A stretch of 64,000 nt of DNA from Synechococcus sp. LA31 (GTDB lineage: Bacteria > Cyanobacteriota > Cyanobacteriia > PCC-6307 > Cyanobiaceae): positions 2,108,001 to 2,172,000 of the forward strand of contig NZ_CP075523.1 in the NCBI RefSeq assembly GCF_018502385.1, read 5' to 3'. A model generated the notes under the pieces. The model was given only the letters and a program-made list of their open reading frames with translations. It did not search any database and had not been told where the DNA came from. Numbering within the stretch: position 1 is the first letter of the stretch; every line of letters starts with the position of its first letter. Shown here one piece after another: positions 8,788 to 17,390 of the stretch. The position numbers and the translations under genes were made by a program.

Positions 8788-9531
8788 ATGGCCACCCCAA
8801 GCGTCGCGGCGTCTCCGCTTGGGGTGGAAGAAGCCCGGCGGCGGCTCCCCGAGCTGCTCGAGCGGGCGGCAGGCGGTGAGCAGTTCGTGATCCAACGCCA
8901 CAAAAAGCCGATGGCGGCCCTGATGCCCTTGGGGGGCCAGTCGCCCACGGATCCCCTGCAACGGCAACGGCAGATCCAAAGCCTGATGAGCCTGCAGGGC
9001 AGCGGGCGCAACACCTGGGATCCCAACCAACGCCATCCGGCCACGCCAGACCCTCGAGCTCCAGCGATCAGCGCGCAGCCCAGCGACCATTTCCGCCCCA
9101 ACCAGCTGGTGCAGGGCAGCCGCATCGCCCTGGATGGCTCTGCCCTGGTGGCCTTCCTCGCAGATGCCAAAGGCACCGGCACCTATTTGCAGCCCCTGAT
9201 GCAGGGCATCGCCCAGGGCACCTGGCAAGGCGTGATCAGCAGCGTGAGCCTGGCGCGGGTGATGGAGGGGCCCCTGGCGCAGGGGGATGAGCTGCTGGCG
9301 CAGCGGTATGCCACCGCATTCACCAACCCGCAGCAATGGCTGCAGCTGCCTGCCGATGGGACCTTGGTGGTCGCCGCAGCGCGGCTTCAGCGCCAGGAAC
9401 CCCAACTCGATGAGATCCGAGCCATCGAACTGGCCACGGCGATTGCCGCCGAAGCCACCGTGCTGATCACCGATCACCCTGCCCTCGCCCAAACTGGGCA
9501 ACACCCCGTGCTCAGCGCCCGACGGATCTGA
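8788..9531 (+). CDS. Single-chain Phd/YefM-like antitoxin and PIN-domain fusion protein
   Basis: A 247-residue protein from ATG 8788. Residues about 10-48 read as a Phd/YefM antitoxin DNA-binding domain (GVEEARRRLPELLERAAGGE, then FVIQRHKKPMAALMPL). Residues about 50-110 are a Gln/Pro-rich linker. Residues 112-247 read as a PIN ribonuclease domain, with Asp116 (IALDGSALVAFL), Glu160 (LARVME) and Asp229 (VLITDH) at expected acidic positions. The usual Asp of the DAxxLATA segment appears to be Arg211 (EIRAIELATA), so nuclease activity may be weakened. Antitoxin and toxin types are normally separate genes. The gene lies between cobH (divergent) and holA (same strand, 20 bp gap). Cellular role unknown. 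Confidence 0.75.
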   Translation: MATPSVAASPLGVEEARRRLPELLERAAGGEQFVIQRHKKPMAALMPLGGQSPTDPLQRQRQIQSLMSLQGSGRNTWDPNQRHPATPDPRAPAISAQPSDHFRPNQLVQGSRIALDGSALVAFLADAKGTGTYLQPLMQGIAQGTWQGVISSVSLARVMEGPLAQGDELLAQRYATAFTNPQQWLQLPADGTLVVAAARLQRQEPQLDEIRAIELATAIAAEATVLITDHPALAQTGQHPVLSARRI

Positions 9532-9551
9532 GCGCCCGCTGCAGTACTGCC

Positions 9552-10553
9552 GTGCCGATCCATCTGCTCTGGGGCGACGACGAAGCGGCCCGCACGCGGG
9601 CGGTGGAGACGTTGATCAGCCACCACACCGATCCGGCCTGGCAGAGCATCAACCTGGCCCGGCTCGATGGCAACGAAGCGGGCCAGGCCGCTCAGGCCCT
9701 GGGGGAGGCCCGCACGCCGCCCTTCGGGGGAGGGGATCGGGTGGTGGTGTTGCAGCGCAGCCCCTTCTGCAACCAGTGCCCGGCGGAGCTGGCGGAGCAA
9801 CTGGAGGCAGCCCTGCCCCTGATCCCCGCCAGCTGCCACCTGCTGCTGGTGAACAGCGGCAAGCCCGATGCTCGCCTGCGCACCACCAAAGCCCTGCAGA
9901 AGCTGGTGAAGGCGGGCGAAGCGCGCGAGCAGAGCTTCCAGCTGCCGGCGGTGTGGGATGGCGCCGGCCAGATCGACCTGGTGCAGCGCACGGCCCGGGA
10001 GCTGGGGCTGCAGCTGGAACCCGCCGCCGCCGAAGCCCTCAGCGACGCCATCGGCAGCGACAGTGCCCGACTGGCCAGCGAACTGGAGAAGCTGGCCCTC
10101 TACGTGGGGGCAGAGACAGGCAGCCAGGCCCTCCAACCACCGATCACCGCTGCGGCCGTGGCTGCCCTCGTGGGCAGCCAGGCCACCAATGCCCTGCAGG
10201 TGGGTGACGCCCTGCTCGCGGGCAACCCCGCCGAAGCCGTGGCGCTGGTGGATGCCCTGCTGGCCGCCAACGAACCGGCACTGCGCATCGTGGCCACCCT
10301 CTGCGGGCAGATCCGCGGCTGGTTGTGGGTGAGCCTGCTGGATCAGCAAGGCGATAACGATGTCAACGCCATCGCCAAAGCCGCCGGCATCGGCAACCCC
10401 AAACGCATCTATGTGATGCGCAAACAGATCCGCGGCCGCAAACCCGCGCGCTTTCTGGCGCTGCTGCGCCAGCTGCTGGAGGTAGAAGCCGCCCTTAAGC
10501 GCGGCGGCAATCCAGGCGATGCCTTCCGCGATGGTTTCCTGCTCACGAGCTGA
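9552..10553 (+). CDS. holA: DNA polymerase III subunit delta
   Basis: A 333-residue HolA, the clamp-loader subunit that opens the beta clamp (DnaN, also in this window). It has the degenerate AAA+-like start MPIHLLWGDDEAARTRAVE, the SCHLLLVNSGKPDARLRTTK strand-loop, LQLEPAAAEALSDAIGSD with ARLASELEKLALY, and a C-terminal region ending RQLLEVEAALKRGGNPGDAF. Start is GTG 9552, about 20 bp after the Phd-PIN stop, so the two may be co-transcribed. Length is typical. Confidence 0.93.
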   Translation: MPIHLLWGDDEAARTRAVETLISHHTDPAWQSINLARLDGNEAGQAAQALGEARTPPFGGGDRVVVLQRSPFCNQCPAELAEQLEAALPLIPASCHLLLVNSGKPDARLRTTKALQKLVKAGEAREQSFQLPAVWDGAGQIDLVQRTARELGLQLEPAAAEALSDAIGSDSARLASELEKLALYVGAETGSQALQPPITAAAVAALVGSQATNALQVGDALLAGNPAEAVALVDALLAANEPALRIVATLCGQIRGWLWVSLLDQQGDNDVNAIAKAAGIGNPKRIYVMRKQIRGRKPARFLALLRQLLEVEAALKRGGNPGDAFRDGFLLTS

Positions 10554-10601
10554 AACAGCGCCACGTAGGACAATCAGCCGTTAACGCTCTATCGGCGCGT
10601 C

Positions 10602-12455
10602 ATGGCCCTGCTGGTCCAGAAGTTCGGCGGCACCTCCGTGGCCGATGTGGAACGGATCCAGGCCGTGGCTCAGCGCATCGCCGCCAGCCGCCAGGCCGGC
10701 CACGATCTGGTGATCGTGGTGTCGGCCATGGGCCACACCACCGATGAGCTCACGGGCCTGGCTCGGGCGATCAGCAGCGCGCCTCCCCAGCGGGAGATGG
10801 ACATGCTGCTGGCCACCGGCGAGCAGGTGTCGATCGCGCTGCTGGCGATGGCGCTGCATGCCCTGGGGGTGCCAGCCGTGTCGATGACCGGTCCGCAGGT
10901 GGGCATCCTCACCGAATCAGCCCACGGCCGTGCCCGCATCCTCGAGGTGCGCACCGACCGGCTGCAGCGCCTACTGGGTGACGGCAACGTGGTGGTGGTG
11001 GCTGGTTTCCAGGGCACCAGCAGCGGCCTCAGCGGTCTGCCCGAGATCACCACGCTGGGCCGCGGCGGTTCCGACACGTCGGCGGTAGCCCTGGCAGCGG
11101 CCCTCGGCGCCGATGCCTGTGAGATCTACACCGATGTGCCCGGGGTGCTCACCACCGATCCGCGCAAGGTGGCTGATGCCCAACTGATGGACACGATTAC
11201 CTGCAACGAGATGCTCGAGCTGGCCAGCCTGGGCGCGGCCGTGCTGCATCCGCGCGCTGTGGAGATCGCCCGCAACTACGGCGTGCCACTGGTGGTGCGC
11301 TCCAGCTGGAGCGATCAGCCCGGCACCCTGCTCACCAGCGATGCCGCGAGCCGCCGCGGCAGCGGGGAGGGTCTGGAGCTGGGGAAGCCCGTGGATGGCG
11401 CCGAGCTCGACACCGACCAGGCCGTGCTGGCCCTGGCCCATGTGCCCGATCGCCCCGGCGTGGCCGCCCAGCTGTTTGAAGCGCTCTCCGCCGCAGGGCT
11501 GAACGTGGATCTGATCGTGCAATCCACCCACGAAGCCGACGCCGCCTGCAGCGGCGACCACTGCGGCTTCACCAACGACATCGCCTTCACCGTCGCCGAG
11601 GCACAGCTGGATCGGGCACAGCTGGTGTGCCGCGAAGTGCTGGCGGCCATGGGCCCCGGCGCCGAGAGCGCCACGATCAGCGCTGAGGGCGGCATGGCCA
11701 AGCTGAGCATCGCCGGCGCCGGAATCATGGGGCGCCCCGGCGTGGCGGCCCGCCTGTTCGACACCCTGGCCAAGGGGGGGATCAACCTGCGCCTGATCGC
11801 CACCAGCGAAGTGAAAGTGAGCTGCCTGGTGGCCGGTCACCAAGGCAGCAAAGCCCTGCAGGCCGCAGCCCAATGCTTTGAGCTGGGCGAGCGGCAGTTG
11901 CATCTCAACCCACCCCCATCCGGCGCCGGCGCACCCGAGGTGCGCGGTGTGGCGCTCGACCGGGATCAAGCCCAGGTGGCCGTGCGCCGCATCCCCGATA
12001 AACCCGGCACCGCCGCGGCCGTGTGCCGTGTGCTTGCCGATGCCGGCATCAGCCTCGATGCGATCGTGCAATCGGAGCGCAGCCACGGCGATGGCGATCA
12101 GCAAAGCCGCGACATGGGCTTCTGCCTCAAACGCGACGATCTCGAACGCGCCCGCAACGTGCTGCAGCCGCTGCTCAACCAATGGCCTGGAGCCAGCTTC
12201 GACGAAGGCATCGCCATCGCCCGGGTGAGCGCCGTGGGTGCCGGGATGCCCTGCACTGCTGGCACAGCAGCGCGCATGTTCCGCTCCCTAGCGGAAGCGG
12301 GCGTGAACATTGAGATGATCGCCACCAGCGAAATCCGCACCAGCTGCGTGGTGCCGGAGGTCGAGGGCGTGAAAGCCTTGCAGGTGGTGCACGCCGCCTT
12401 TGGGCTTGGCGGCGCCGTGCAGCATCAGGCAGAGGGCACGGAGGCATCAATCTGA
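10602..12455 (+). CDS. lysC: Aspartate kinase
   Basis: A 617-residue aspartokinase catalysing the first step of lysine, threonine and methionine synthesis. The kinase domain (about 1-240) starts MALLVQKFGGTSVADVERI and contains VVSAMGHTTDEL, EITTLGRGGSDTSAVALAAA and VYTDVPGV-like sequence. The C-terminal ~350 residues hold four ACT-type regulatory segments in two pairs (for example HVPDRPGVAAQLFEALS and RIPDKPGTAAAVCRVLA). This long form is typical of cyanobacteria and is expected to be feedback-inhibited by lysine or threonine. Its stop (12453-12455) overlaps the next gene's ATG. Confidence 0.97.
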   Translation: MALLVQKFGGTSVADVERIQAVAQRIAASRQAGHDLVIVVSAMGHTTDELTGLARAISSAPPQREMDMLLATGEQVSIALLAMALHALGVPAVSMTGPQVGILTESAHGRARILEVRTDRLQRLLGDGNVVVVAGFQGTSSGLSGLPEITTLGRGGSDTSAVALAAALGADACEIYTDVPGVLTTDPRKVADAQLMDTITCNEMLELASLGAAVLHPRAVEIARNYGVPLVVRSSWSDQPGTLLTSDAASRRGSGEGLELGKPVDGAELDTDQAVLALAHVPDRPGVAAQLFEALSAAGLNVDLIVQSTHEADAACSGDHCGFTNDIAFTVAEAQLDRAQLVCREVLAAMGPGAESATISAEGGMAKLSIAGAGIMGRPGVAARLFDTLAKGGINLRLIATSEVKVSCLVAGHQGSKALQAAAQCFELGERQLHLNPPPSGAGAPEVRGVALDRDQAQVAVRRIPDKPGTAAAVCRVLADAGISLDAIVQSERSHGDGDQQSRDMGFCLKRDDLERARNVLQPLLNQWPGASFDEGIAIARVSAVGAGMPCTAGTAARMFRSLAEAGVNIEMIATSEIRTSCVVPEVEGVKALQVVHAAFGLGGAVQHQAEGTEASI

Positions 12456-13339
12456 TGCGAGTTCAAGTCTGCATCCCTCACTACTTCCGCGAACACACGG
12501 ATCCAGGGGATAACCCCAATGGCTACGGATCGCTACGAAGCGGAGCAAAACTACAACGAAGCATTGCTCTTGCGCGTTGTATCACGGCACTGCTCGATCT
12601 GCAGCGGAAGCAAGAAACCTGCCTACTCAATATTAATCAAAAAAGCATTGAGCATTGGCAAAACAAAGAGGAACAACTAGAAATATCTATACACGTCTTC
12701 ACCGACGGCATCAACAGGTTGCAGGATACTCTCGATATTTATAAAAACAATATAACCATTTCAGATAAACAATTAAAAAATCCTCGTGAACTACCATTAG
12801 AATGCAGAGATTATCTTATAAAGAATGAAACAGATGCCGATCTTCTATTCTACATGGAAGATGATATCATTATAAATGATAGATTATTCTTCGATAAGCA
12901 GAAATGGTTTATACATAATACAAGTCATAATTGCTCCCTAATGCCACACCGATATGAACGCATTGATCAGGGTTCACTAGAAACACTCATTGTCGACGGA
13001 TCATTAAGACCAGACTTCATTAATAGGTTTACAAATCCACAGAAAAATGCTGCTAATGGTCAATTTAGAGGTTCAGATTTTGTTTGCTTTGATATAGCAG
13101 ATAATCCACATTCTGGTACATTCTGCGTTAGCCGAGATCAAGCTGAAAAACTCAGAGATTTATCATTGCCACGCGAAGGATTCGTTGGACCACTTGAAAC
13201 AGCTGCAACACTAACAGTACTTAAATTTTTTCCAGTCATGAAACCCAGTATCCAATATTGGAAGTTTCTCAGTGTTGAACATGGTCATCCTTCTTTTCTG
13301 CCATTGATCAAGACACTTCCACACCAGGCAGCCAGCTAA
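12455..13339 (+). CDS. Putative GT-A-like glycosyltransferase, AT-rich
   Basis: A 294-residue protein that I cannot assign to a named family. It starts MRVQVCIPHYFRE, has LLFYMEDDIIINDRLFF at about residues 129-145 (an acidic Asp-Asp pair after hydrophobic residues, as in the metal-binding DxD region of GT-A glycosyltransferases), and later SGTFCVSRDQAEKL. No signal peptide or membrane helix is visible. Its ATG overlaps the lysC stop (TGATG), with GGAGG about 11 bases upstream inside lysC. From about 12620 to 13320 the DNA is strikingly AT-rich (runs such as AATTAAAAAATCC), unlike both neighbours, which suggests recent acquisition. It converges on purF. Confidence 0.6.
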   Translation: MRVQVCIPHYFREHTDPGDNPNGYGSLRSGAKLQRSIALARCITALLDLQRKQETCLLNINQKSIEHWQNKEEQLEISIHVFTDGINRLQDTLDIYKNNITISDKQLKNPRELPLECRDYLIKNETDADLLFYMEDDIIINDRLFFDKQKWFIHNTSHNCSLMPHRYERIDQGSLETLIVDGSLRPDFINRFTNPQKNAANGQFRGSDFVCFDIADNPHSGTFCVSRDQAEKLRDLSLPREGFVGPLETAATLTVLKFFPVMKPSIQYWKFLSVEHGHPSFLPLIKTLPHQAAS

Positions 13340-13373
13340 GACTGGAACTGAATCCGATTTCAAAGCAAGACTC

Positions 13374-14951
13374 TCAGACCGTGGCGGCGATCCCTTTGGG
13401 TTCGAGCATCAGCTTGCTGCCGCTCACGCTCTCATCCATTTCGATCGGATAGGCGCCATCGAAACAGGCGGTGCAGAAGTGGCCGGCATTGGCCTGGGCC
13501 GCTTCCACCATGCCCTCCTTGCTCAGGTAGGCCAGGGAATCCACCCCCAGATGAGCAGCGATCTCCTCGAGGGTGAGGCGGGCCGCAATCAACTGGTCTT
13601 GGGTGTCGGTGTCGATGCCGTAGAAGCAGGGGTGCGTCACCGGCGGTGAGCTGATGCGCATGTGCACCTCTGTGGCGCCCGCATCACGGATGGCGGCCAC
13701 GAGCTTGCGGCTAGTGGTGCCGCGCACGATCGAGTCGTCGATCACCACCACACGCTTACCGGCAAGCACATCCGGCAGGGGGTTGAGCTTCACGCGGATG
13801 CCGGCCTCGCGCATGGCCTGGGTGGGCTGAATGAAGGTGCGGCCCACGTAGCGGTTTTTGATCAGACCATCACCGAAGGGAATGCCACTGTGCTGCGAGT
13901 AGCCGATCGCAGCCGGGATCCCGGAATCGGGCACACCAATCACGATGTCGGCCGCCACAGGCGTTTCACGCGCCAGCACTTCACCGATGCGCACCCGGTA
14001 GCTGTAGAGCGATTCGCCGAAAAAGCGGCTATCGGGCCGGGCGAAATAGATCATCTCGAACACGCAGAGCTTCGCGGGCTCGGTGATCCAGCGGCTGCGG
14101 CTGGGCTCGGGATCCCCGAGGCGGAAATGCATGATCTCGCCGGGCTCCACATCGCCATCGAAGCTGGCGCCGATGATGTCGAGCCCGCAGCTTTCGCTGC
14201 TCACCACCCATTGGGCCTCGCTCTGCTCGCCCATGTGGCCAAACACCAGCGGCCGGATGCCATGGCCGTCGCGCAGCGCATAGAGCCCCTCGGGGGTGCC
14301 GATCACCAGGCTGAAGGCGCCGCGGCAGCGGCTGGCGGCCTCGCGGATGGCCGCCTCCCAGCCCAGCCCCTGGTTCACCGCGTGCTGGATCGCAAAGGCA
14401 ATCAGCTCAGAATCGGTGGTGGAGGTGAACTCCGCCTCAGGAATATCGGCCGCAATGGCCTCGCGCAGTTCGCCGGCATTCACCAAATTGCCGTTGTGGG
14501 CAAAGGCGAGCGGGCCGAGGCGGGTGTTGAGCAGCACCGGCTGGGCATTGCAGGCCTTGCTGCTGCCGGTGGTGGAGTAGCGGTTGTGGCCGATGGCGAG
14601 CTGTCCGGGCAGGCGCTCCAGCACGCTCTGATCGAACACCTGGCTCACCAAGCCCATGTCTTTGTGCATGCGCACCTGGGGCCTGGCCGCTTCACCGGGC
14701 TCGGCATCAAACACGGCGATCCCGGCCGACTCCTGGCCCCGATGCTGCAGGGCGTAAAGACCGAAGTAGGTGAGGTTGGCCACCGGCTGATCAGCCGCCA
14801 GCACGGCAAACACGCCGCAGGCTTCTTCCGGCTTGTCAGGGCGCTCGGCGCTGATCTGATCGGGGGTGGGAAGCGAGACGGAGTGCACGTCGGTCACCGC
14901 AGTTCCCACCTTTTGGTTTGTTTCAGCATTGTGCATCAGCGCTGCTCTCAT
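13374..14951 (-). CDS. purF: Amidophosphoribosyltransferase
   Basis: A 525-residue PurF that makes phosphoribosylamine from PRPP and glutamine, the committing step of purine synthesis. After a ~44-residue leader the glutaminase nucleophile is Cys45 (EEACGVFAVLA), so N-terminal processing is expected. The PRPP loop is VVVIDDSIVRGTTSRKLV. Four cysteines at the positions of the Bacillus-type Fe-S cluster ligands are present (in KLCVFEMIYFARPDS, HPCFYGID and FCTACFDGAYP). An alternative start is the ATG at 14936 (MHNAETNQ). It lies 31 bp downstream of purL on the same strand. Confidence 0.97.
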   Translation of the reverse strand: MRAALMHNAETNQKVGTAVTDVHSVSLPTPDQISAERPDKPEEACGVFAVLAADQPVANLTYFGLYALQHRGQESAGIAVFDAEPGEAARPQVRMHKDMGLVSQVFDQSVLERLPGQLAIGHNRYSTTGSSKACNAQPVLLNTRLGPLAFAHNGNLVNAGELREAIAADIPEAEFTSTTDSELIAFAIQHAVNQGLGWEAAIREAASRCRGAFSLVIGTPEGLYALRDGHGIRPLVFGHMGEQSEAQWVVSSESCGLDIIGASFDGDVEPGEIMHFRLGDPEPSRSRWITEPAKLCVFEMIYFARPDSRFFGESLYSYRVRIGEVLARETPVAADIVIGVPDSGIPAAIGYSQHSGIPFGDGLIKNRYVGRTFIQPTQAMREAGIRVKLNPLPDVLAGKRVVVIDDSIVRGTTSRKLVAAIRDAGATEVHMRISSPPVTHPCFYGIDTDTQDQLIAARLTLEEIAAHLGVDSLAYLSKEGMVEAAQANAGHFCTACFDGAYPIEMDESVSGSKLMLEPKGIAATV

Positions 14952-14982
14952 GCTGGAGCGTTCAGGGTTGGGCTAGCCACGG

Positions 14983-17358
14983 TCAACTCGTTGGCGGCAG
15001 ATCCACGCCCATGCGGCGCGGAATGGCCTGCTCAAACTGGGCCTCGAGCTGGGCGACGGGCAGCTTGAGCAAGGGTTGACCGGCCTGCTGGATCTGCAGC
15101 TCAGCCTCAGCGGCCACCACACCCAGGCACTGGGCGGGGACGCCTGCGGCATCGAGCGCCTGCTGCCAGGCAGCGCCCTGAGCCGGAGCCACACTCACCA
15201 GGATGCGGGCACCGCCCTCAGCGAAAAGCAAGCGATCCACCCGAGCGGTGCTGGCAGGGATCTCCAGATGGGCACCCAATCCACTGGCGATACAGGCTTC
15301 CGCGGCGGCCACAGCCAAACCGCCATCACTGAGGTCGTGGGCGGAGCACACCAGGCCGGCGGCGATCGCCTGGCGCAGGAAGCCCTGCACTGAGCGCTCC
15401 AGCGGCAGATCAATCTCGGGCGGGCGCCCCGTAACGGCTCCATGCACCTGCTCCAGATAGCTGCTGCCGGCCAGGCTCAGGCGGGGATCGGCGGGAGCCT
15501 CCCCCGCCTCCAGCCCAGCCCCAAGCAACCAGATCGCATCGCCGCCATCGCGCCAGGCCTGGCCGCGCACGTGGGCCAGATCGTGCACCAACCCCACCAT
15601 GCCCACCACCGGCGTGGGGTGGATCGGCTGCATGCGCCCATCGGGCAGGCGGGTTTCGTTGTAGAGCGACACGTTGCCGCCGGTGACGGGCGTATCAAGC
15701 ACTGAGCAGGCCGCCGAGAGGCCGCGGCAGGCCAGGGCCAGCTGCCAGTAGCCGGTGGGAGTTTCGGGGGAGGGGAAGTTGAGGTTGTCGGTGACGGCCA
15801 GGGGCTCGGCACCCACGCAGCTGAGGTTGCGGGCGGCCTCAGCCACGGCCGCCATGCCGCCGCGCTCGGGATCGAGCGCCACCCAACGGTTGGGGCAATC
15901 CACCACCGCCGCCACACCGCGCCTGGCCGCTTGGGTGTCTGCCTGGGGCCGCAGGCGCACCACCGCCGCATCAGCGCCGCCAGGGGGCACCACGGTGTTG
16001 GCCTGCACCTGGTGGTCGTATTGGCGGTACACCCAACGTTTGGAGGCGATGGTGGGGTCATCGAGCAGCTGCAGCAGCACCGCGTTCCAACTGAGGGCGG
16101 TGCCACCCGCGGGGGTGATGCCGGCGGGGCCCGCTGCAGGGAGTTCAGACTCGCTCCAGCGCCAGTGGGCCTGGATCTCAGCCGGGGGCTCACTGATCAG
16201 CTCGTGCCGGTTGATCGGGGTGTCGTCGGCCAGGGCGCTGGCGGGCACCTCGGCGGCTACGGCACCGTTCTGGAGCACACGCACGATGTTGTCCTCCAGC
16301 ACGCGGCCCACCACGGCCGCCTGTAAACCCCAACGGCTGAAGCGCTCCATCAGCGCCTGCTCGCGGCCGGGCTTCACCACAAACAGCATCCGCTCCTGCG
16401 ATTCAGAGAGCAAAAACTCGTAGGGGGTCATGCCCGCCTCACGGGCGGGCACCCGATCAAGATCCAGCTCGATGCCCAGGCCACCCTTCGCGGCCATCTC
16501 CGAGCAGCTGCAGGTGAGGCCGGCGGCGCCCATGTCTTGCGCGGCCACCACATCGCCGGTTTGGAAGGCCTCGAGGCAGGCCTCGATCAGGCCCTTCTCC
16601 AGGAAGGGATCACCCACCTGCACAGCGGGGCGATCGTCGAGGGAGGCTTCGGTGAGCTCAGCACTGGCAAAGCTGGCGCCGCCCATGCCGTCGCGGCCGG
16701 TGGTGCTGCCCACATACACCACCGGATAGCCCACGCCTTCGGCGCCGGAGCACACAATCTCATCGGTTTCCATCAGCCCCAGGGCCATGGCGTTCACGAG
16801 GGGATTGCCGGAATAGCTGGCGTCGAACGCCACCTCGCCGCCCACGGTGGGCACACCCACGCAGTTGCCGTAGTGGGCGATGCCAGCCACCACGCCCTCC
16901 ATCAGGCCCACGTTGCGCTCGTCTTCCAGCGGGCCGAAACGCAGAGCGTTGAGCAGGGCGATCGGGCGGGCGCCCATGGTGAAGATGTCGCGCAGGATGC
17001 CGCCCACGCCTGTGGCAGCCCCCTGGAACGGCTCCACGGCCGAGGGATGGTTGTGGCTTTCGATCTTGAAGGCCAGGCGCTGGCCCTCGCCCAAATCCAC
17101 CACGCCGGCGTTCTCGCCGGGACCCACCAGGATGCGCGGGCCGGTGGTGGGGAAGCCCTGCAGCAGGGGCCGGGAGTTGCGGTAACAGCAGTGCTCCGAC
17201 CACATCACACCGAACATGCCCAGCTCAGCGCGGTTGGGGGCGCGGCCGAGGCGGCGGCAGATCTCGTCGTAATCGGCCTGGCTGAGGTTCTCCTTCTTGA
17301 GGGCGTCGGGAACGGAGTAAGTGAGGGAGGCGTACTCGGGAGCGGCGACCACAACCAA
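14983..17358 (-). CDS. purL: Phosphoribosylformylglycinamidine synthase subunit PurL
   Basis: The 791-residue small-type PurL, the ATP-dependent synthetase subunit converting FGAR to FGAM with PurQ and PurS (neither in this window). Hallmarks are [68 protein letters not shown], and in the second half [12 protein letters not shown]. The frame opens with TTG 17358 (then GTT, GTG); GTG 17352 is an equally plausible start. It is followed by purF. The RTX protease gene separates it from the PRC-dnaN genes. Confidence 0.97.
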   Translation of the reverse strand: MVVVAAPEYASLTYSVPDALKKENLSQADYDEICRRLGRAPNRAELGMFGVMWSEHCCYRNSRPLLQGFPTTGPRILVGPGENAGVVDLGEGQRLAFKIESHNHPSAVEPFQGAATGVGGILRDIFTMGARPIALLNALRFGPLEDERNVGLMEGVVAGIAHYGNCVGVPTVGGEVAFDASYSGNPLVNAMALGLMETDEIVCSGAEGVGYPVVYVGSTTGRDGMGGASFASAELTEASLDDRPAVQVGDPFLEKGLIEACLEAFQTGDVVAAQDMGAAGLTCSCSEMAAKGGLGIELDLDRVPAREAGMTPYEFLLSESQERMLFVVKPGREQALMERFSRWGLQAAVVGRVLEDNIVRVLQNGAVAAEVPASALADDTPINRHELISEPPAEIQAHWRWSESELPAAGPAGITPAGGTALSWNAVLLQLLDDPTIASKRWVYRQYDHQVQANTVVPPGGADAAVVRLRPQADTQAARRGVAAVVDCPNRWVALDPERGGMAAVAEAARNLSCVGAEPLAVTDNLNFPSPETPTGYWQLALACRGLSAACSVLDTPVTGGNVSLYNETRLPDGRMQPIHPTPVVGMVGLVHDLAHVRGQAWRDGGDAIWLLGAGLEAGEAPADPRLSLAGSSYLEQVHGAVTGRPPEIDLPLERSVQGFLRQAIAAGLVCSAHDLSDGGLAVAAAEACIASGLGAHLEIPASTARVDRLLFAEGGARILVSVAPAQGAAWQQALDAAGVPAQCLGVVAAEAELQIQQAGQPLLKLPVAQLEAQFEQAIPRRMGVDLPPTS

Positions 17359-17390
17359 CGGAGCAGATCAATCCACTCTCGCTGAGCGAC

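Noticed and set aside
10971-12182. 403-residue open frame antisense to lysC
   Set aside because: It mirrors a strongly supported aspartokinase gene. The translation is Gly/His/Ala/Gln-rich, typical of GC-rich antisense frames, with no recognisable domain.
13662-15068. 468-residue open frame antisense to purF
   Set aside because: purF is certain on the other strand. This frame shows the same antisense composition and no motifs.
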